The notes: a model not told the origin generated them from the sequence alone. DNA of 64,000 bases from CAVQMC01 sp963713505 (GCA_963713505.1 CAVQMC010000002.1:248001-312000); one strand, 5' to 3'. Positions 26,529 through 36,917 are shown, counted from the first letter of the stretch. Numbers and translations: made by a program.

Positions 26529-27044
26529 ATGAAAAAATTATTGATTTTGCTGGTTTTAGGATTTTCATTTTCTGCTTTTGCTCAATTTAAAGATTCGGGT
26601 TTTCCAACAGAAAGTGTGAAAGACGGAATAGTTGCTCATGATAACAACTATTTTTTAGGTTTATTTGATCCAAACAGTTTTCAAATGCACCATTCCTATG
26701 ATCTTTCATATTCATCATTCGGTGGTCAAGGTTTGGCTTTAGGCGTTTACACAAATAGTATGTTTTATAAATTCAGCAGCAAGTTAAATATTGAAGCAGA
26801 TGTTAGTATTGTAAATTCTCCTTATTCTACTTTAGGTAAAAGTTTTCAGCAGAGTTTAAATGGAATTTATTTAAGCAATGCTGCTATTAATTATAGACCT
26901 TGGAAAAACTTTTTTATAACTGTTCAGTATAGTAATTTACCGTATAGTTATTATTCTCCTTATAATAATTACTCTTATTTTAACAGGGGATTTTTCGGCT
27001 GGGAGAACAGTGCAGATAATAATCCTTTTGAACAGAATAAATAG
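26529..27044 (+). CDS. exported hypothetical protein, beta-rich
   Basis: 171 residues from ATG 26529, where the signal peptide MKKLLILLVLGFSFSAFAQ begins; an in-frame TTG at 26505 adds eight non-signal residues and is unlikely. The mature protein is rich in Tyr, Ser, Phe and Asn with alternating strands, like a short outer-membrane or periplasmic beta protein. I recognise no family. Confidence 0.6.
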   Translation: MKKLLILLVLGFSFSAFAQFKDSGFPTESVKDGIVAHDNNYFLGLFDPNSFQMHHSYDLSYSSFGGQGLALGVYTNSMFYKFSSKLNIEADVSIVNSPYSTLGKSFQQSLNGIYLSNAAINYRPWKNFFITVQYSNLPYSYYSPYNNYSYFNRGFFGWENSADNNPFEQNK

Positions 27045-27095
27045 GGAGAATATCAATAATAATTGCTAAAAATTAGTTGTTAAAAGAGTAAATTA

Positions 27096-27578
27096 GTGAA
27101 GGATAAATCCCGACCGAAAAATCTTCCAAATGATATTGCACTAAAGACTTCCACTGCAAATCTTTTTCTAAATATAATCATAATTATACTTGCTTTATTA
27201 ATCATCTTTATGGCGTACTCACTTTTTTCTAAAATTAAGGCATTGGATGAAAATACAACTGCAGATGGCAATAACCATAAAAAAATTATTCAAGTGGAAG
27301 TGTTAAACGGCTGCGGCAGAGCCGGTGTTGCCGATATGTTTACCGAATATTTAAGAAAGCATAATTTTGATGTTGTTCATGTCGGCAATTATATCTCGTT
27401 TGATGTTGATAATACTTTGATAATTGACAGAACAGGAAATAAAAATAATGCAATGAAAGTTGCCGAAGCATTAGGCGTTGATAAAAAATATATTGTACAG
27501 CAATTAAATAATGATTATTTCTTAGATGTATCAATCATTATAGGAAAAGATTTTAATCAATTAACTCCAAATAATTAA
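27096..27578 (+). CDS. LytR_C domain membrane protein
   Basis: 160 residues, GTG start, one membrane helix (about residues 24-46) and an exported LytR/CpsA/Psr C-terminal domain (IQVEVLNGCGRAGVADMF, then LIIDRTGN). There is no LCP catalytic domain, so it is not itself a wall-teichoic-acid ligase. It lies 10 bp before rsfS, a conserved pairing in this and related phyla; cotranscription is likely. Confidence 0.8.
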   Translation: MKDKSRPKNLPNDIALKTSTANLFLNIIIIILALLIIFMAYSLFSKIKALDENTTADGNNHKKIIQVEVLNGCGRAGVADMFTEYLRKHNFDVVHVGNYISFDVDNTLIIDRTGNKNNAMKVAEALGVDKKYIVQQLNNDYFLDVSIIIGKDFNQLTPNN

Positions 27579-27588
27579 AGGAATAGAA

Positions 27589-27999
27589 TTGGATTCTAAA
27601 GAATTTGCAGAAAAAATAACGGATGTGATATTTTCTAAAAAAGGTTTTGATGTTATAATTATAGATCTGCGTAAACTTGCTTCTTTTGCAGATTATTTTG
27701 TGATTGCATCCGGAGACTCTGATACACAAGTGAAAGCCATTGCAGATGAAATTGATAAAAAAATGAAAGATGACGGCATTAGATGCTGGCACAAAGAAGG
27801 ATATAAAGCTTTAAGCTGGGTCCTAATGGATTATGTCGATGTTGTCGTTCATATTTTTAAAAAAGATGCTCGTGAATTTTATAAGCTTGAAAAACTCTGG
27901 GGCGATGCTCCTGTTATTGAGGTCGAAGATCCAATGTTAAAAAAGCAGGAAAAACCTAAACCAAAAAGAGGAAGACCCAGAAAGACCGAATCAAAATAA
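27589..27999 (+). CDS. rsfS: ribosomal silencing factor RsfS
   Basis: 136 residues, TTG start. RsfS binds ribosomal protein uL14 and blocks subunit joining in poor nutrients. Family motifs IDLRKLASFADYFVIASG, CWHKEGYKALSWVLMDY and HIFKKDAREFYKLEKLWGDAP are all there. The C-terminus has an extra basic tail, KPKRGRPRKTESK, with a GRP core like an AT-hook, which most RsfS proteins lack. Confidence 0.93.
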   Translation: MDSKEFAEKITDVIFSKKGFDVIIIDLRKLASFADYFVIASGDSDTQVKAIADEIDKKMKDDGIRCWHKEGYKALSWVLMDYVDVVVHIFKKDAREFYKLEKLWGDAPVIEVEDPMLKKQEKPKPKRGRPRKTESK

Positions 28000-28041
28000 A
28001 TTATTTCCAATATATATTTAATTTAATTTTCCGGAAACAAG

Positions 28042-29671
28042 TTGAAAGAATATTTACAAAAATTATTTTTAAAAGCCGCAGATAAGTTAGGTTATCTTAA
28101 TGAAATTAATATTTTATTTGATGTACCCAAAATTGAAACACAGGGTGATCTTTCTTCCAACGCCGCAATGCTTCTTTCCAAAAAACTTAAAAAGAAACCT
28201 AGAGATATTGCACAAGAAATTATTGATGAATTAGAAATAGATGAAAATGTTATTAAAAAAGTTGAAGTTGCCGGACCAGGATTTATAAATTTCTTTTTTA
28301 CCGAAAAATTTGTTGCGGAAATAATAAAGGATATAATTACTAAAGGTGATAATTACGGAAAGCATACCAAGAATAATGGGAAAAAAGCAAATGTAGAATT
28401 TGTTTCCGCAAATCCAACCGGACCATTGACTGTTGGTCATGGGAGAAATGCAGTTGTAGGAGATACTGTTGCAAGTCTGCTTGAATGGGTTGGCTACAAA
28501 GTCGATCGTGAATATTATTTTAATAATGCCGGCCGGCAAATGAGAGTTTTAGGTGATTCGGTCAGATTAAGATATCTTGAAATATTGGGTGATACAGTCG
28601 AATTTCCTAAAGATTATTATCAAGGAGAATATATTAAAGAAATTGCTTCAAAATTAGTTGAAGAATTTGGAGATAAATTAACAGAAGAATCTGCTGTCGG
28701 GATCTTTAAGGAGATGGCAGAAAAAGAAATCTTTAATGATATAAAAGAAACACTTCTTAAGTTTAAATATAAAACATAATATTTTTTTCAATGAAAATAC
28801 TCTATATGAAGACGGCAAGATTGATAATCTTATAAAAACCTTTAGAGAAAAAAATCTTGTTTATGATAAAGATGATGCGGTATGGCTCAAACTATCTGAA
28901 CTCGGAAATGAGCAGGATAAAGTAATTGTTAAATCAACTGGAGAGCCGACATACAGACTTCCTGATATTGCGTATCATACAACAAAATTCCAAAGAAATT
29001 ATGATTTAATAGTGGATTTATTCGGCTCAGATCATAATGCTACTTACCCGGATGTTTTAGCAGGACTTAATGCGCTTGGTTACGATCCTGATAAAGTAAA
29101 AGTTTTAATTCATCAATTTGTTACTATCTTAGAAAATGGTGAAGTTGTTAAGATGTCAACTAGAAAAGCAAATTATATAACTCTTGATGAATTAGTAGAA
29201 GAAGTTGGAAGTGATGTTGTAAGATATTTTTTCAATATGAGGAATATAACTTCGCACATGAATTTTGATCTTACTCTTGCTAAAAAACAATCTGAAGAAA
29301 ATCCGGTTTTTTATTTGCAATATGCTCATGCTAGAATTTGTTCAATTCTAAGGACTGTGGAAAAAGAAGATCTAAAAGCATCTACAGAAAATTTAGACTT
29401 GCTTGTTACTGATGAAGAACAAAAACTTCTAAAAAAACTTCATGAGTTTAACGAAGAAGTTTTATTTAGTGCTGAATCATTTGAAACCCATAGAATTTGT
29501 ACTTATTTGGAAGCGCTGGCAGCTCAATTTCATAAGTTCTACACTTTCTGCAGAATTTTAGGAACGGAAAAGAATTTAGCAGAAGCCAGATTAGCTTTAT
29601 CTTTAGCAACTAAAAATGTAATCAAAAACGGACTTTCAATTTTGGGAGTTAGTGCACCGGAAAAAATGTAA
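28042..29671 (+). CDS. argS: arginyl-tRNA synthetase, one probable frameshift error
   Basis: Charges tRNA-Arg. TTG start. The N-terminal additional domain is followed by the class I signature ANPTGPLTVGHGR and the KMSTRKANYITLDEL loop, then the DALR anticodon-binding domain. The frame shifts between 28765 and 28774; removing one A from either A-run joins the halves through KHNIFFNENTLYEDGK, typical of the family. The joined protein is about 542 residues, normal for ArgS. As an essential enzyme, an error in the consensus is the simplest reading. Confidence 0.93.
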
Positions 29672-29680
29672 AATTATTTT

Positions 29681-30367
29681 TTAATCCGGAATTGCAACCG
29701 ACATAGCATATATTTTATTTGCACCGGAATTTTGTAAAACTCTTCCGCATTCATTAACTGTAGCACCGGTTGTAATAACATCATCAATCAAAAGAAAATT
29801 TTTACCTTTCACAGAATTTCTGTTTCTAATTTTGAATGCATTTTTAACATTCAATTCTCTTTCAGCAATATTCATTTTTGTTTGGGTTTGTGTGAATTTT
29901 TTTCTTTTAAGGAAATTATTTTTTACAGGAATTTTAACATATTTGCCTAATCCTTTTGCAATGTAAAATGCCTGATTATATCCTCTGTCAGCTTTTTTTA
30001 AATGATGGAGCGGAACTGGAATAATATAATTAATATTCCATTTTGTAATTATTCCATTATAATTTTCAGCTAATAAAGAGCCTAAAAATTTTCCTAATAA
30101 AAAACGGTTTTGATATTTCATTGCATGAATTATTTTTTGCAGTTCACCTTCTTTTTCAAATATAAATAACGATTTGAATCCATTTATAATATTTTGATCA
30201 GCAAATTTTCTAGAATATTCGTTTTCTAATAATAAATTATCGGTTCTTTTTATTAAAGAAACACATTCTTCGCAAACAAACATTTGATTTGAAAGCAGCT
30301 TGCCTTTGCAAGCCGGACAAAATCTTGGAAGGAAAAAATCAAAAAATGATATCGCTGACCGCCTCAT
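29681..30367 (-). CDS. comF: ComF-family phosphoribosyltransferase-like protein
   Basis: 228 residues. An N-terminal zinc ribbon (CPAC and CEEC pairs) precedes a type I phosphoribosyltransferase domain with the PRPP loop FLLIDDVITTGATVNEC. ComF helps import transforming DNA in naturally competent bacteria, although the genes are also common where competence is unproved. Last gene of the reverse cluster, convergent with argS (9 bp apart). Confidence 0.9.
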   Translation of the reverse strand: MRRSAISFFDFFLPRFCPACKGKLLSNQMFVCEECVSLIKRTDNLLLENEYSRKFADQNIINGFKSLFIFEKEGELQKIIHAMKYQNRFLLGKFLGSLLAENYNGIITKWNINYIIPVPLHHLKKADRGYNQAFYIAKGLGKYVKIPVKNNFLKRKKFTQTQTKMNIAERELNVKNAFKIRNRNSVKGKNFLLIDDVITTGATVNECGRVLQNSGANKIYAMSVAIPD

Positions 30368-30415
30368 ATTTAAAAAGTAAATAATTTTGGATTAAATAAA
30401 AAGGTGAGAAAAAAA

Positions 30416-32566
30416 TTACAACATTCCGAATCTTTTTCTGAAGAACCATTCTAAAGCAAACAATAGAATAATCAAAATCATAAACCATTTATCCGACCAA
30501 AGATTTATTTCGCTTGTTTCTATTTTTTCTTTAGATGTACTATTTTCTCTTTCTTTAAGTATTTGATATAAGCCGGAATAATTTTTAGAATTATAAAATT
30601 TCCCTCCAGTATCATTAGCTAAAAGTTTTAAGAATTCATAATTCATTCTGGAAGAAACCATTTCAATATCAACTTCACCTACATTAAATTTTCCGTCGTC
30701 TGTTCCGATTGTTTTTCCGTTTAAGTTTGCCGTTCCGCTGAAATTGTAATCCCCGGTTTTGTTTGTTTGATAAGTCCCTTCGTAAAGTCCGTTTCCAACA
30801 GCAGTTAAATTTATTTCTTCAGTTTGGTTTTCATTTTTAATTTTAATATTTACTTCAGCATCGTTAATAGGATTAAATGATTGATCATAAACTTGTGCGC
30901 TGAACTCTACATCTTCACCTAAAGCATATAATTTTTTTGAGGTTTTGATCCTAACCTGCTTTTGTTCATCTGAAGCATTTAACCATTTTACGCAATTATT
31001 TATAAAACGATCAAACAAATCTATATTTTGATTTGCAGTTTGCAGTTTCCATTTCCAAATATCTTTTGCCAAAACCGCGATTGATTTCTTGTTTCCGAAT
31101 CTTCTAGTTACAATTAAAGGAATATTCTGCGGAACATTATTTTTTTTAACTTTTGCAATAACTTCACTTTCCGGTTTTGCTTTAAAATCAGTTTGCTGCT
31201 GATATACAGGTGGAAGGTTGTTCCAAGTATAAACTATATCTTTAGAACTATTTTGAATAAGCGGATTATTGCTTTCGTTTCCGGAAATTAAAGGCTGTAC
31301 TTCATCTAATCCTATAGGATTTTTACTGAATGAAAATGGCAATTCACTTTCAACTTGTTTCAATGAATTAAAATTAATTCCGTTTGAAAGCAGAATAAAA
31401 TAAGGTTTGTTCTTGGACTTTATTTCATTAAAAACTTCGTTTGTAAAATTTGTTGGAGATTCTTTGGAAGGAAATCCAATCAGGAAAAATACATTTGCAC
31501 TGTCTAATAATTGCTTGCGGTTATTATTCTTTAAAAATTTATTTTTGGCAATAACAGTTATAGAATTAACAGTTAAATTTGTATCGAGTTCAAGTGAGTT
31601 TTTCACAAAAGATAAATCGGAACTTGGACTTCCTGCAATAACTAAAACTTTAACTTTGTTGCTCATAACTTTTACATAAAAAGTACGCTTGTTGTTCTCA
31701 TAGTTTGCTTCATCTTTTAAATTTGAAACTGAAATTGTAAGTTTTTTCTCTCCGCCAGATTTTGGAGAATAAGGAAGTTTTATATTTTGTATTCCGTTTG
31801 GACTTAATGTTATATCTGTTTTGTACCGAAGTAAATTATTTTCATATAAAGAAACAGTTGTATTTTGATTTGCATAACCTCTATTAATTATAGATGCTGA
31901 AATTTCTGTAGTATTTTGTGAGTAAATATATTCGTTATATAAAATATTCCTAAGTTCAACATCATTCTTATGAGTTGTATCTCCGACTCCAAGAACATAA
32001 ACCGGGATATTCAATTTTTCCGCAGTGAATATAGGATCAGCGCCGTCATTTATAACTCCATCACTTGCAATTACAATTGAGGAAATATTGTTTTTATGGT
32101 TTTGAACACTTTCAAAAATATCGGCAAAGTTAGTACTTCCTTCATTAAAACTTAAATTCTTTAGGCTATCATAATTAACCTGTTTAACTCTTGAACCGAA
32201 TTCAAAAAACTCAGAATTTTTTACCAAATTATTTTTGCTTATTCCGTCAATGAAATCATCAATAGTTTTTTCTCTATTGGAATTGTCTTTAATTTGAATT
32301 GAACGTGAATTATCAACATAAATTAAGTTGACAGGCTTTAAGATAATTTTTTTTGCTAGAGTTAAGATTGGTTCAAAAATTATAAATAATAAAAGAATTA
32401 ATGCTAATGTTCTTAGCAGGACTAAAAATGTCTTCCTTATAATTGAAATATCAGGAATGGTATATTTATAAACATAAATTGAATAGCCGGCTAATAAAAT
32501 TAAGGCTATAAAAAAATAAATCGCATTAAATGAAAAGGAGAGTGATAATTTTTCAAAATTAAACAT
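30416..32566 (-). CDS. membrane protein with von Willebrand factor A domain
   Basis: 716 residues: two N-terminal membrane helices (about 12-30 and 45-66), a VWA-like domain with a MIDAS-type DNSRS (85-89) and IVIASDGVINDGAD, a long Ig-like/periplasmic region, and a C-terminal membrane helix (about 695-712). This layout matches BatA/BatB-type and glutamine-amidotransferase-like VWA proteins of Bacteroidota. The function is unknown; stress or envelope roles are suggested for Bat proteins. Its start overlaps the end of the PhzF-family gene by one base. Confidence 0.72.
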   Translation of the reverse strand: MFNFEKLSLSFSFNAIYFFIALILLAGYSIYVYKYTIPDISIIRKTFLVLLRTLALILLLFIIFEPILTLAKKIILKPVNLIYVDNSRSIQIKDNSNREKTIDDFIDGISKNNLVKNSEFFEFGSRVKQVNYDSLKNLSFNEGSTNFADIFESVQNHKNNISSIVIASDGVINDGADPIFTAEKLNIPVYVLGVGDTTHKNDVELRNILYNEYIYSQNTTEISASIINRGYANQNTTVSLYENNLLRYKTDITLSPNGIQNIKLPYSPKSGGEKKLTISVSNLKDEANYENNKRTFYVKVMSNKVKVLVIAGSPSSDLSFVKNSLELDTNLTVNSITVIAKNKFLKNNNRKQLLDSANVFFLIGFPSKESPTNFTNEVFNEIKSKNKPYFILLSNGINFNSLKQVESELPFSFSKNPIGLDEVQPLISGNESNNPLIQNSSKDIVYTWNNLPPVYQQQTDFKAKPESEVIAKVKKNNVPQNIPLIVTRRFGNKKSIAVLAKDIWKWKLQTANQNIDLFDRFINNCVKWLNASDEQKQVRIKTSKKLYALGEDVEFSAQVYDQSFNPINDAEVNIKIKNENQTEEINLTAVGNGLYEGTYQTNKTGDYNFSGTANLNGKTIGTDDGKFNVGEVDIEMVSSRMNYEFLKLLANDTGGKFYNSKNYSGLYQILKERENSTSKEKIETSEINLWSDKWFMILIILLFALEWFFRKRFGML

Positions 32567-33435
32567 TAAAAGGTCAAAACCCCTTTCATTACAGTGACCG
32601 CATTACCGGAAATGAATAATTTATTTTTACTCTTTGAAAAATGTACACCAATCCGGCCTTTACGGTTAATTATATCTCCTTGTTCAAATGTTAAAGAAAT
32701 ATCATCTTTATCTTCTTTAACTAAATTTAATTTTAAAAGTACATTCATTAATGGTCCATTGGTAGAACCTGTAACGGGATCTTCATCAATGCCGTAAAAA
32801 GGAACAAAATATCTGCTGTGAGCAAAACTTTCTTTATCGAAAGTCTCCAGTGTATATACAACTGCTCCGCCGAATTCTCTTTTATCAGCACAAAGATTTT
32901 TTAATCTTGTAAAATCAGGCTTTAACTTTTTTAAAGTTTCCAGCTTTTTTACAAAAATATATAAGTTTTCATTTTCCATAATTAAAGGCGGAATTTTCCG
33001 ATCAATTTCATTCTCTTTTATTCCCAGAATATCTAAAATCTCTTTTAAATCTCCTTTAAATTCTTCCATAGAATAAATTGGAACCTGCATAAAATATTTT
33101 CCGGATTCATATTTGCAATTCAATATTCCGGATCTTGTATTAAATGTAACCGGAGAATTTTCTTTTAAAATATTTTTTTCTTTTAGAAAATGAAGAGAAG
33201 CAATTGTTGCATGTCCGCATAATTCAACTTCAACTGCAGGAGTGAACCAACGTAAATTATAATCGGCAATATCTGATTTTGTTAAGAAAGCTGTTTCCGA
33301 TAGATTCATTTCTCTTGCAATTGATTGCATTTCTTCTTTAGAAAGATTTTCTCCAAAAGTTACGGCAGCCGCATTACCCTGAAATGGTTCATCGGTGAAA
33401 GCGTCTATTTGAAAAATTTCTAAATTATTTTTCAT
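32566..33435 (-). CDS. PhzF-family isomerase/epimerase-like protein
   Basis: 289 residues, the normal family length. The two-fold DapF-like fold carries FTDEPFQGNAAAV and the glutamate-bearing LSETAFL, then LCGHATIA and DPVTGSTNGPL. Members catalyse isomerisations such as the phenazine precursor step, but most have unknown substrates and there are no phenazine genes nearby. Overlaps surE by 11 bp. Confidence 0.85.
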   Translation of the reverse strand: MKNNLEIFQIDAFTDEPFQGNAAAVTFGENLSKEEMQSIAREMNLSETAFLTKSDIADYNLRWFTPAVEVELCGHATIASLHFLKEKNILKENSPVTFNTRSGILNCKYESGKYFMQVPIYSMEEFKGDLKEILDILGIKENEIDRKIPPLIMENENLYIFVKKLETLKKLKPDFTRLKNLCADKREFGGAVVYTLETFDKESFAHSRYFVPFYGIDEDPVTGSTNGPLMNVLLKLNLVKEDKDDISLTFEQGDIINRKGRIGVHFSKSKNKLFISGNAVTVMKGVLTF

Positions 33436-34198
33436 TTAGCAAGTCCTCAATTTTCCAATTTTTCATTTTTTCAAATGTATCATAATCAGTAAGATCAAAA
33501 TGAATTGGGGAGACCGAAACATAATTATTTTTAATAGCAAACTGATCAATTTCCAATTCGTTATCAACTTCCATTAAATTTCCGGTGAGCCAGTAATAAT
33601 CTCTGCCGTAAGGATCGGTTCTTTGTTCATAAATATCATCCCATTTTGATTTGCCCTGCTTTGTAAGCAAAATTCCTTTTATCTGATTTTCCGGCAAATC
33701 GGGTACATTTACATTTAATAAGGTTCCTAATGGGAGGGAATTTTTATGAACTTCGAGTGATATTTTTTTTGCAACTTTTCCTGCAAATCTAAAATCTTTT
33801 ACGATATGACTAGTTACCGAAATTGCTATTGAAGGTACATCCATAATCGCAGCTTCTCTTGCTGCCGAAACAGTTCCCGAGTAAATTATATTTATCGCAG
33901 TATTGGAACCATGATTAATTCCGGAAACAACTAAATCCGGAGTTTCTTTCATAATATTCCGAATACCAATTTTAACACAATCTGCCGGAGTTCCATCAAC
34001 TGCATATCCGAAAAATCCGCCGTTCTTATTATATTTTAAAACTCTCAACGGAATCTGCATTGTAATTCCATGTCCAACTGCACTTTGTTCCTTTAAAGGA
34101 GCAACTACAGTAACTTCACCAATTTTTTTTAGTGCTTCTGTTAATGCAAAAATTCCGGCTGAATCTATTCCGTCATCATTTGTTACAAGTATTTTCAA
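33425..34198 (-). CDS. surE: 5'/3'-nucleotidase SurE
   Basis: 257 residues. Removes phosphate from nucleoside monophosphates in the stationary phase. The metal site NDDG (7-10), APLKEQSAVGHG and SGINHGSN are present. First gene of the reverse surE-phzF-VWA-comF cluster and divergent from pgeF across a 146-base AT-rich gap that must hold both promoters. Confidence 0.95.
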   Translation of the reverse strand: MKILVTNDDGIDSAGIFALTEALKKIGEVTVVAPLKEQSAVGHGITMQIPLRVLKYNKNGGFFGYAVDGTPADCVKIGIRNIMKETPDLVVSGINHGSNTAINIIYSGTVSAAREAAIMDVPSIAISVTSHIVKDFRFAGKVAKKISLEVHKNSLPLGTLLNVNVPDLPENQIKGILLTKQGKSKWDDIYEQRTDPYGRDYYWLTGNLMEVDNELEIDQFAIKNNYVSVSPIHFDLTDYDTFEKMKNWKIEDLLNEK

Positions 34199-34344
34199 GA
34201 ATTATCCTTATTTTTATAAAATAATACGAAATATAAGTTTAAACCAATTTACTAACAATTGAAACTAATAGTACTTTCGTTGATTTGAATTCATTTAGTA
34301 AATTGAATTTATTTATCTTGTTAAATTAAAAATTATACTTTTAT

Positions 34345-35085
34345 ATGTTTGTACTCAAGCCGCACATTTTCAAAGAATTTCCGGAAATAATATTCGGTTT
34401 CAGCACAAAAATTGGTGCCGGAAGGAAATCTCCTTATTTTTTTAATACTTCGCATTCTGTTGGTGATGATGAAAAAACAGTAGATGAAAACAGGGAATTG
34501 TTATATCAATATTTAGGATTAAATTCTGAAAAAGTTGCCTGGCAAAGACAAATTCACAGCGATATAATCACATTTGTAAATAATGGTGGAGTATGTGGTG
34601 AAAGCGATGCTTTAATCACGAATAAAAAAGAACTTGGTCTTGCTGTAAGCGTTGCAGATTGCACACCAATTTTTATTTATGATAAAATGAATCATATAAT
34701 TTCTGTAGTTCATTCCGGCTGGCGTGGAACCGAGAAAAAAATACTTTTAAAAACTCTTGAAAAATTAAATAATGAATTCAGCTCTAATCCGGCGGAGTTG
34801 ATTGTCTATATTGGACCATCAATTAGCCTGGCAAATTATGAAGTGGGCCCGGAAGTCGCTGAAAAATTCGATAAAAATTATCTTATTCCAAAAGAAAATA
34901 AATTTTTACTTGATGTAGCACAGGTTAATTATGATATTTTAGTTAAATTTGGGGTGAAAAAGTGTAATATTCAAAAATCTGAATTATGCACATTTGAAAT
35001 GCATGAGTTTCTTCATTCTTACCGGAGAGATGGCAAATTTTCCGGAAGATCATTAGGAATTATTGCTCTTAAAAATACTGGTTAA
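34345..35085 (+). CDS. pgeF: peptidoglycan editing factor PgeF (laccase domain, YfiH family)
   Basis: 246 residues. WQRQIHSD, DCTPIF and VHSGWRGTEKK supply the His/Cys metal site of the family. Members are often annotated as polyphenol oxidases, while PgeF is known for removing wrongly incorporated amino acids from cell-wall precursors. First gene of the folate/nucleotide/glycan cluster running to about 38965. Confidence 0.87.
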   Translation: MFVLKPHIFKEFPEIIFGFSTKIGAGRKSPYFFNTSHSVGDDEKTVDENRELLYQYLGLNSEKVAWQRQIHSDIITFVNNGGVCGESDALITNKKELGLAVSVADCTPIFIYDKMNHIISVVHSGWRGTEKKILLKTLEKLNNEFSSNPAELIVYIGPSISLANYEVGPEVAEKFDKNYLIPKENKFLLDVAQVNYDILVKFGVKKCNIQKSELCTFEMHEFLHSYRRDGKFSGRSLGIIALKNTG

Positions 35086-35127
35086 ATATAATTTAGAAAT
35101 ATTCTTACTTATCTTTTTGGAAAAATA

Positions 35128-35505
35128 ATGACTAACATAATTCGCATTAAAGGTGCAACCTTTTACGGTTATCATGGGGTTCGTTCGGAAGAGCAGAGTG
35201 TCGGAGGAAAATTTGAAGCGGATGTAGATATTTATACGGATTTTTCCGCTGCTGCTAAAGAAGATAATTTAAAGGAAACAATTAACTACCAAAAAGTGTA
35301 TGCTTTTATGTATGATCTTGCATTGGAGCAGAAGTATTATTTGATAGAATCATTAGCAACTAAAATTGCAGATGAATTATTAAAGAGATATCGTGGAATA
35401 GATAAAGTTGCAATTCGTGTCCGTAAAAATAATCCGCCGATGGGTGGAGTTGTTGACTGTGTTGAAGTTGAAGTTATTAAAAGCAAAGAAGATTTGAAGG
35501 CTTAG
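35128..35505 (+). CDS. folB: dihydroneopterin aldolase
   Basis: 125 residues. Splits dihydroneopterin to the pterin used for folate. FYGYHGVRSEEQ, LETINYQKVY and LIESLATKIADELL are standard motifs, with the glutamate of EEQ at the pterin site. folK starts 5 bp later. Confidence 0.95.
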   Translation: MTNIIRIKGATFYGYHGVRSEEQSVGGKFEADVDIYTDFSAAAKEDNLKETINYQKVYAFMYDLALEQKYYLIESLATKIADELLKRYRGIDKVAIRVRKNNPPMGGVVDCVEVEVIKSKEDLKA

Positions 35506-35510
35506 TTTTT

Positions 35511-36053
35511 ATGTTCAAAGAAAATATCAGAAATGATGCTTATATAGGTTTGGGTTCAAACAAAGGCAACAAAATTGAATATTTAAGTAAAGCTGTTGAA
35601 AAATTAGGAGAAAACAAGATTTGCGAAATTGACAAAATTTCTTCAATTTATGAAACAAAACCTTATGGAAATGTTGAACAGGGTAATTTTTTAAATGCTG
35701 TTGTAAAAATTAAAACCAGTCTCGGTTTTACAGAATTATTTAAGCTTATTAAAAATATTGAAGTAAAACTTGGACGAACTAAAACTGTAAAATGGGGACC
35801 GAGAGAAATTGACCTTGATTTGCTTTTATTTAATGATCTGATATTTAAAGATGAAAACTTAAAAATTCCACATGAAGGAATAATCAAAAGAGATTTCGTA
35901 CTTGTGCCGTTATGCGAAATTGAGCCGGATTTGATTCACCCTGAAAAAAATGAAAAAATTTGTGATATTTGTAATAGAATTTCTGAAAAAAATATAATCA
36001 AGAAAATTCCAAACAAATTAAATCATTTAACGCGAGTTAAAAGTGAACAATAA
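35511..36053 (+). CDS. folK: 2-amino-4-hydroxy-6-hydroxymethyldihydropteridine pyrophosphokinase
   Basis: 180 residues. Pyrophosphorylates the pterin made by FolB. YIGLGSNKGN near the start, YETKPYG, and WGPREIDLDLLLFND with the HPPK signature. Overlaps the downstream deoxynucleoside kinase gene by 11 bp. Confidence 0.95.
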   Translation: MFKENIRNDAYIGLGSNKGNKIEYLSKAVEKLGENKICEIDKISSIYETKPYGNVEQGNFLNAVVKIKTSLGFTELFKLIKNIEVKLGRTKTVKWGPREIDLDLLLFNDLIFKDENLKIPHEGIIKRDFVLVPLCEIEPDLIHPEKNEKICDICNRISEKNIIKKIPNKLNHLTRVKSEQ

Positions 36054-36702
36054 TTCCGATGTAAAGTACATTGCTATTGAAGGAGTAATTGGAGCCGGAA
36101 AATCTTCTTTAGCAAGAAAGATTTCCGATAAATTAAATTCACAATTAATTATGGAACAGTTTGAAGCAAATCCCTTCCTTGAAAAATTTTATTCCGATAG
36201 GAAAAGATATGCTTTTCAAACTCAGATGTTCTTTTTAATAAATCGTTACAAACAACAGCAGGAACTTAACCAGGAAAATCTTTTTACCGAGTATATAGTC
36301 TGCGATTATTTATTTGATAAAGATAGAATTTTTGCTTATTTGAATTTGAACGGTGAAGAGTTAAAACTATATGAATCTATTTTTCCTCTGCTTTCACGCA
36401 GTTTAAGAAAACCTGATCTTGTAATTTATTTACAGTCCAGCACAGACAGGCTGATGTTCAACATAAAAAAACGCGGAAGAAAAATAGAAAGAAATTTAAC
36501 AAGAAGTTACATTGAAGAATTGAGCGAAGCTTATAATCATTTTTTCTTTAGATATAATGAAACTCCTTTGTTAATTGTAAATTCTACAGATATTGATTTT
36601 GTAAAAAGTGAAAAAGATTTTGATGAATTGTTCAACCAAATATTCAGACACGACAGAGGAATTACCGAATACTTCAAACCCGAATCGAAGAGGATTGAAT
36701 GA
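36043..36702 (+). CDS. deoxynucleoside kinase
   Basis: 219 residues, GTG start inside folK. P-loop GVIGAGKSSLA at about residues 14-24, a DYLFDKDRIFA segment matching the (D/E)R(S/Y) signature region of dGK/dCK-type kinases, and an LID-like RGRKIERN. Salvages deoxyribonucleosides. Which base it prefers cannot be told from the sequence. Confidence 0.87.
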   Translation: MNNNSDVKYIAIEGVIGAGKSSLARKISDKLNSQLIMEQFEANPFLEKFYSDRKRYAFQTQMFFLINRYKQQQELNQENLFTEYIVCDYLFDKDRIFAYLNLNGEELKLYESIFPLLSRSLRKPDLVIYLQSSTDRLMFNIKKRGRKIERNLTRSYIEELSEAYNHFFFRYNETPLLIVNSTDIDFVKSEKDFDELFNQIFRHDRGITEYFKPESKRIE

Positions 36703-36917
36703 GTCTTATTAGATTAATTATAATTTTTGTTTTGTTTTATGTTTTGTATAAAGCACTGAAAATGTTCATTGGATATTTTAAAGTCGGCTACAGAAATAAT
36801 AATCAGAAGAACAGCAGAAAAACAAAATCGAAATACGAAAATGTTGAGGAAGCTAAGTTTAGAGAAATTGATACGGACAATAAGAATTCTCACGACAACA
36901 ATAAAGTGAATGGCTAA
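36699..36917 (+). CDS. small membrane protein, DUF4834-like
   Basis: 72 residues: one N-terminal membrane helix (about 3-25) and a polar, basic, disordered tail. It overlaps both neighbours (4 and 8 bp), which argues that it is a real gene. Size and shape resemble DUF4834 proteins of Bacteroidota; function unknown. Confidence 0.65.
   Translation: MSLIRLIIIFVLFYVLYKALKMFIGYFKVGYRNNNQKNSRKTKSKYENVEEAKFREIDTDNKNSHDNNKVNG

Noticed and set aside
15839..28800. Programmed ribosomal frameshifting in accC or argS
   Set aside because: No slippery heptamer with a downstream stimulator was seen, and such indels occur in many unrelated genes across the window.
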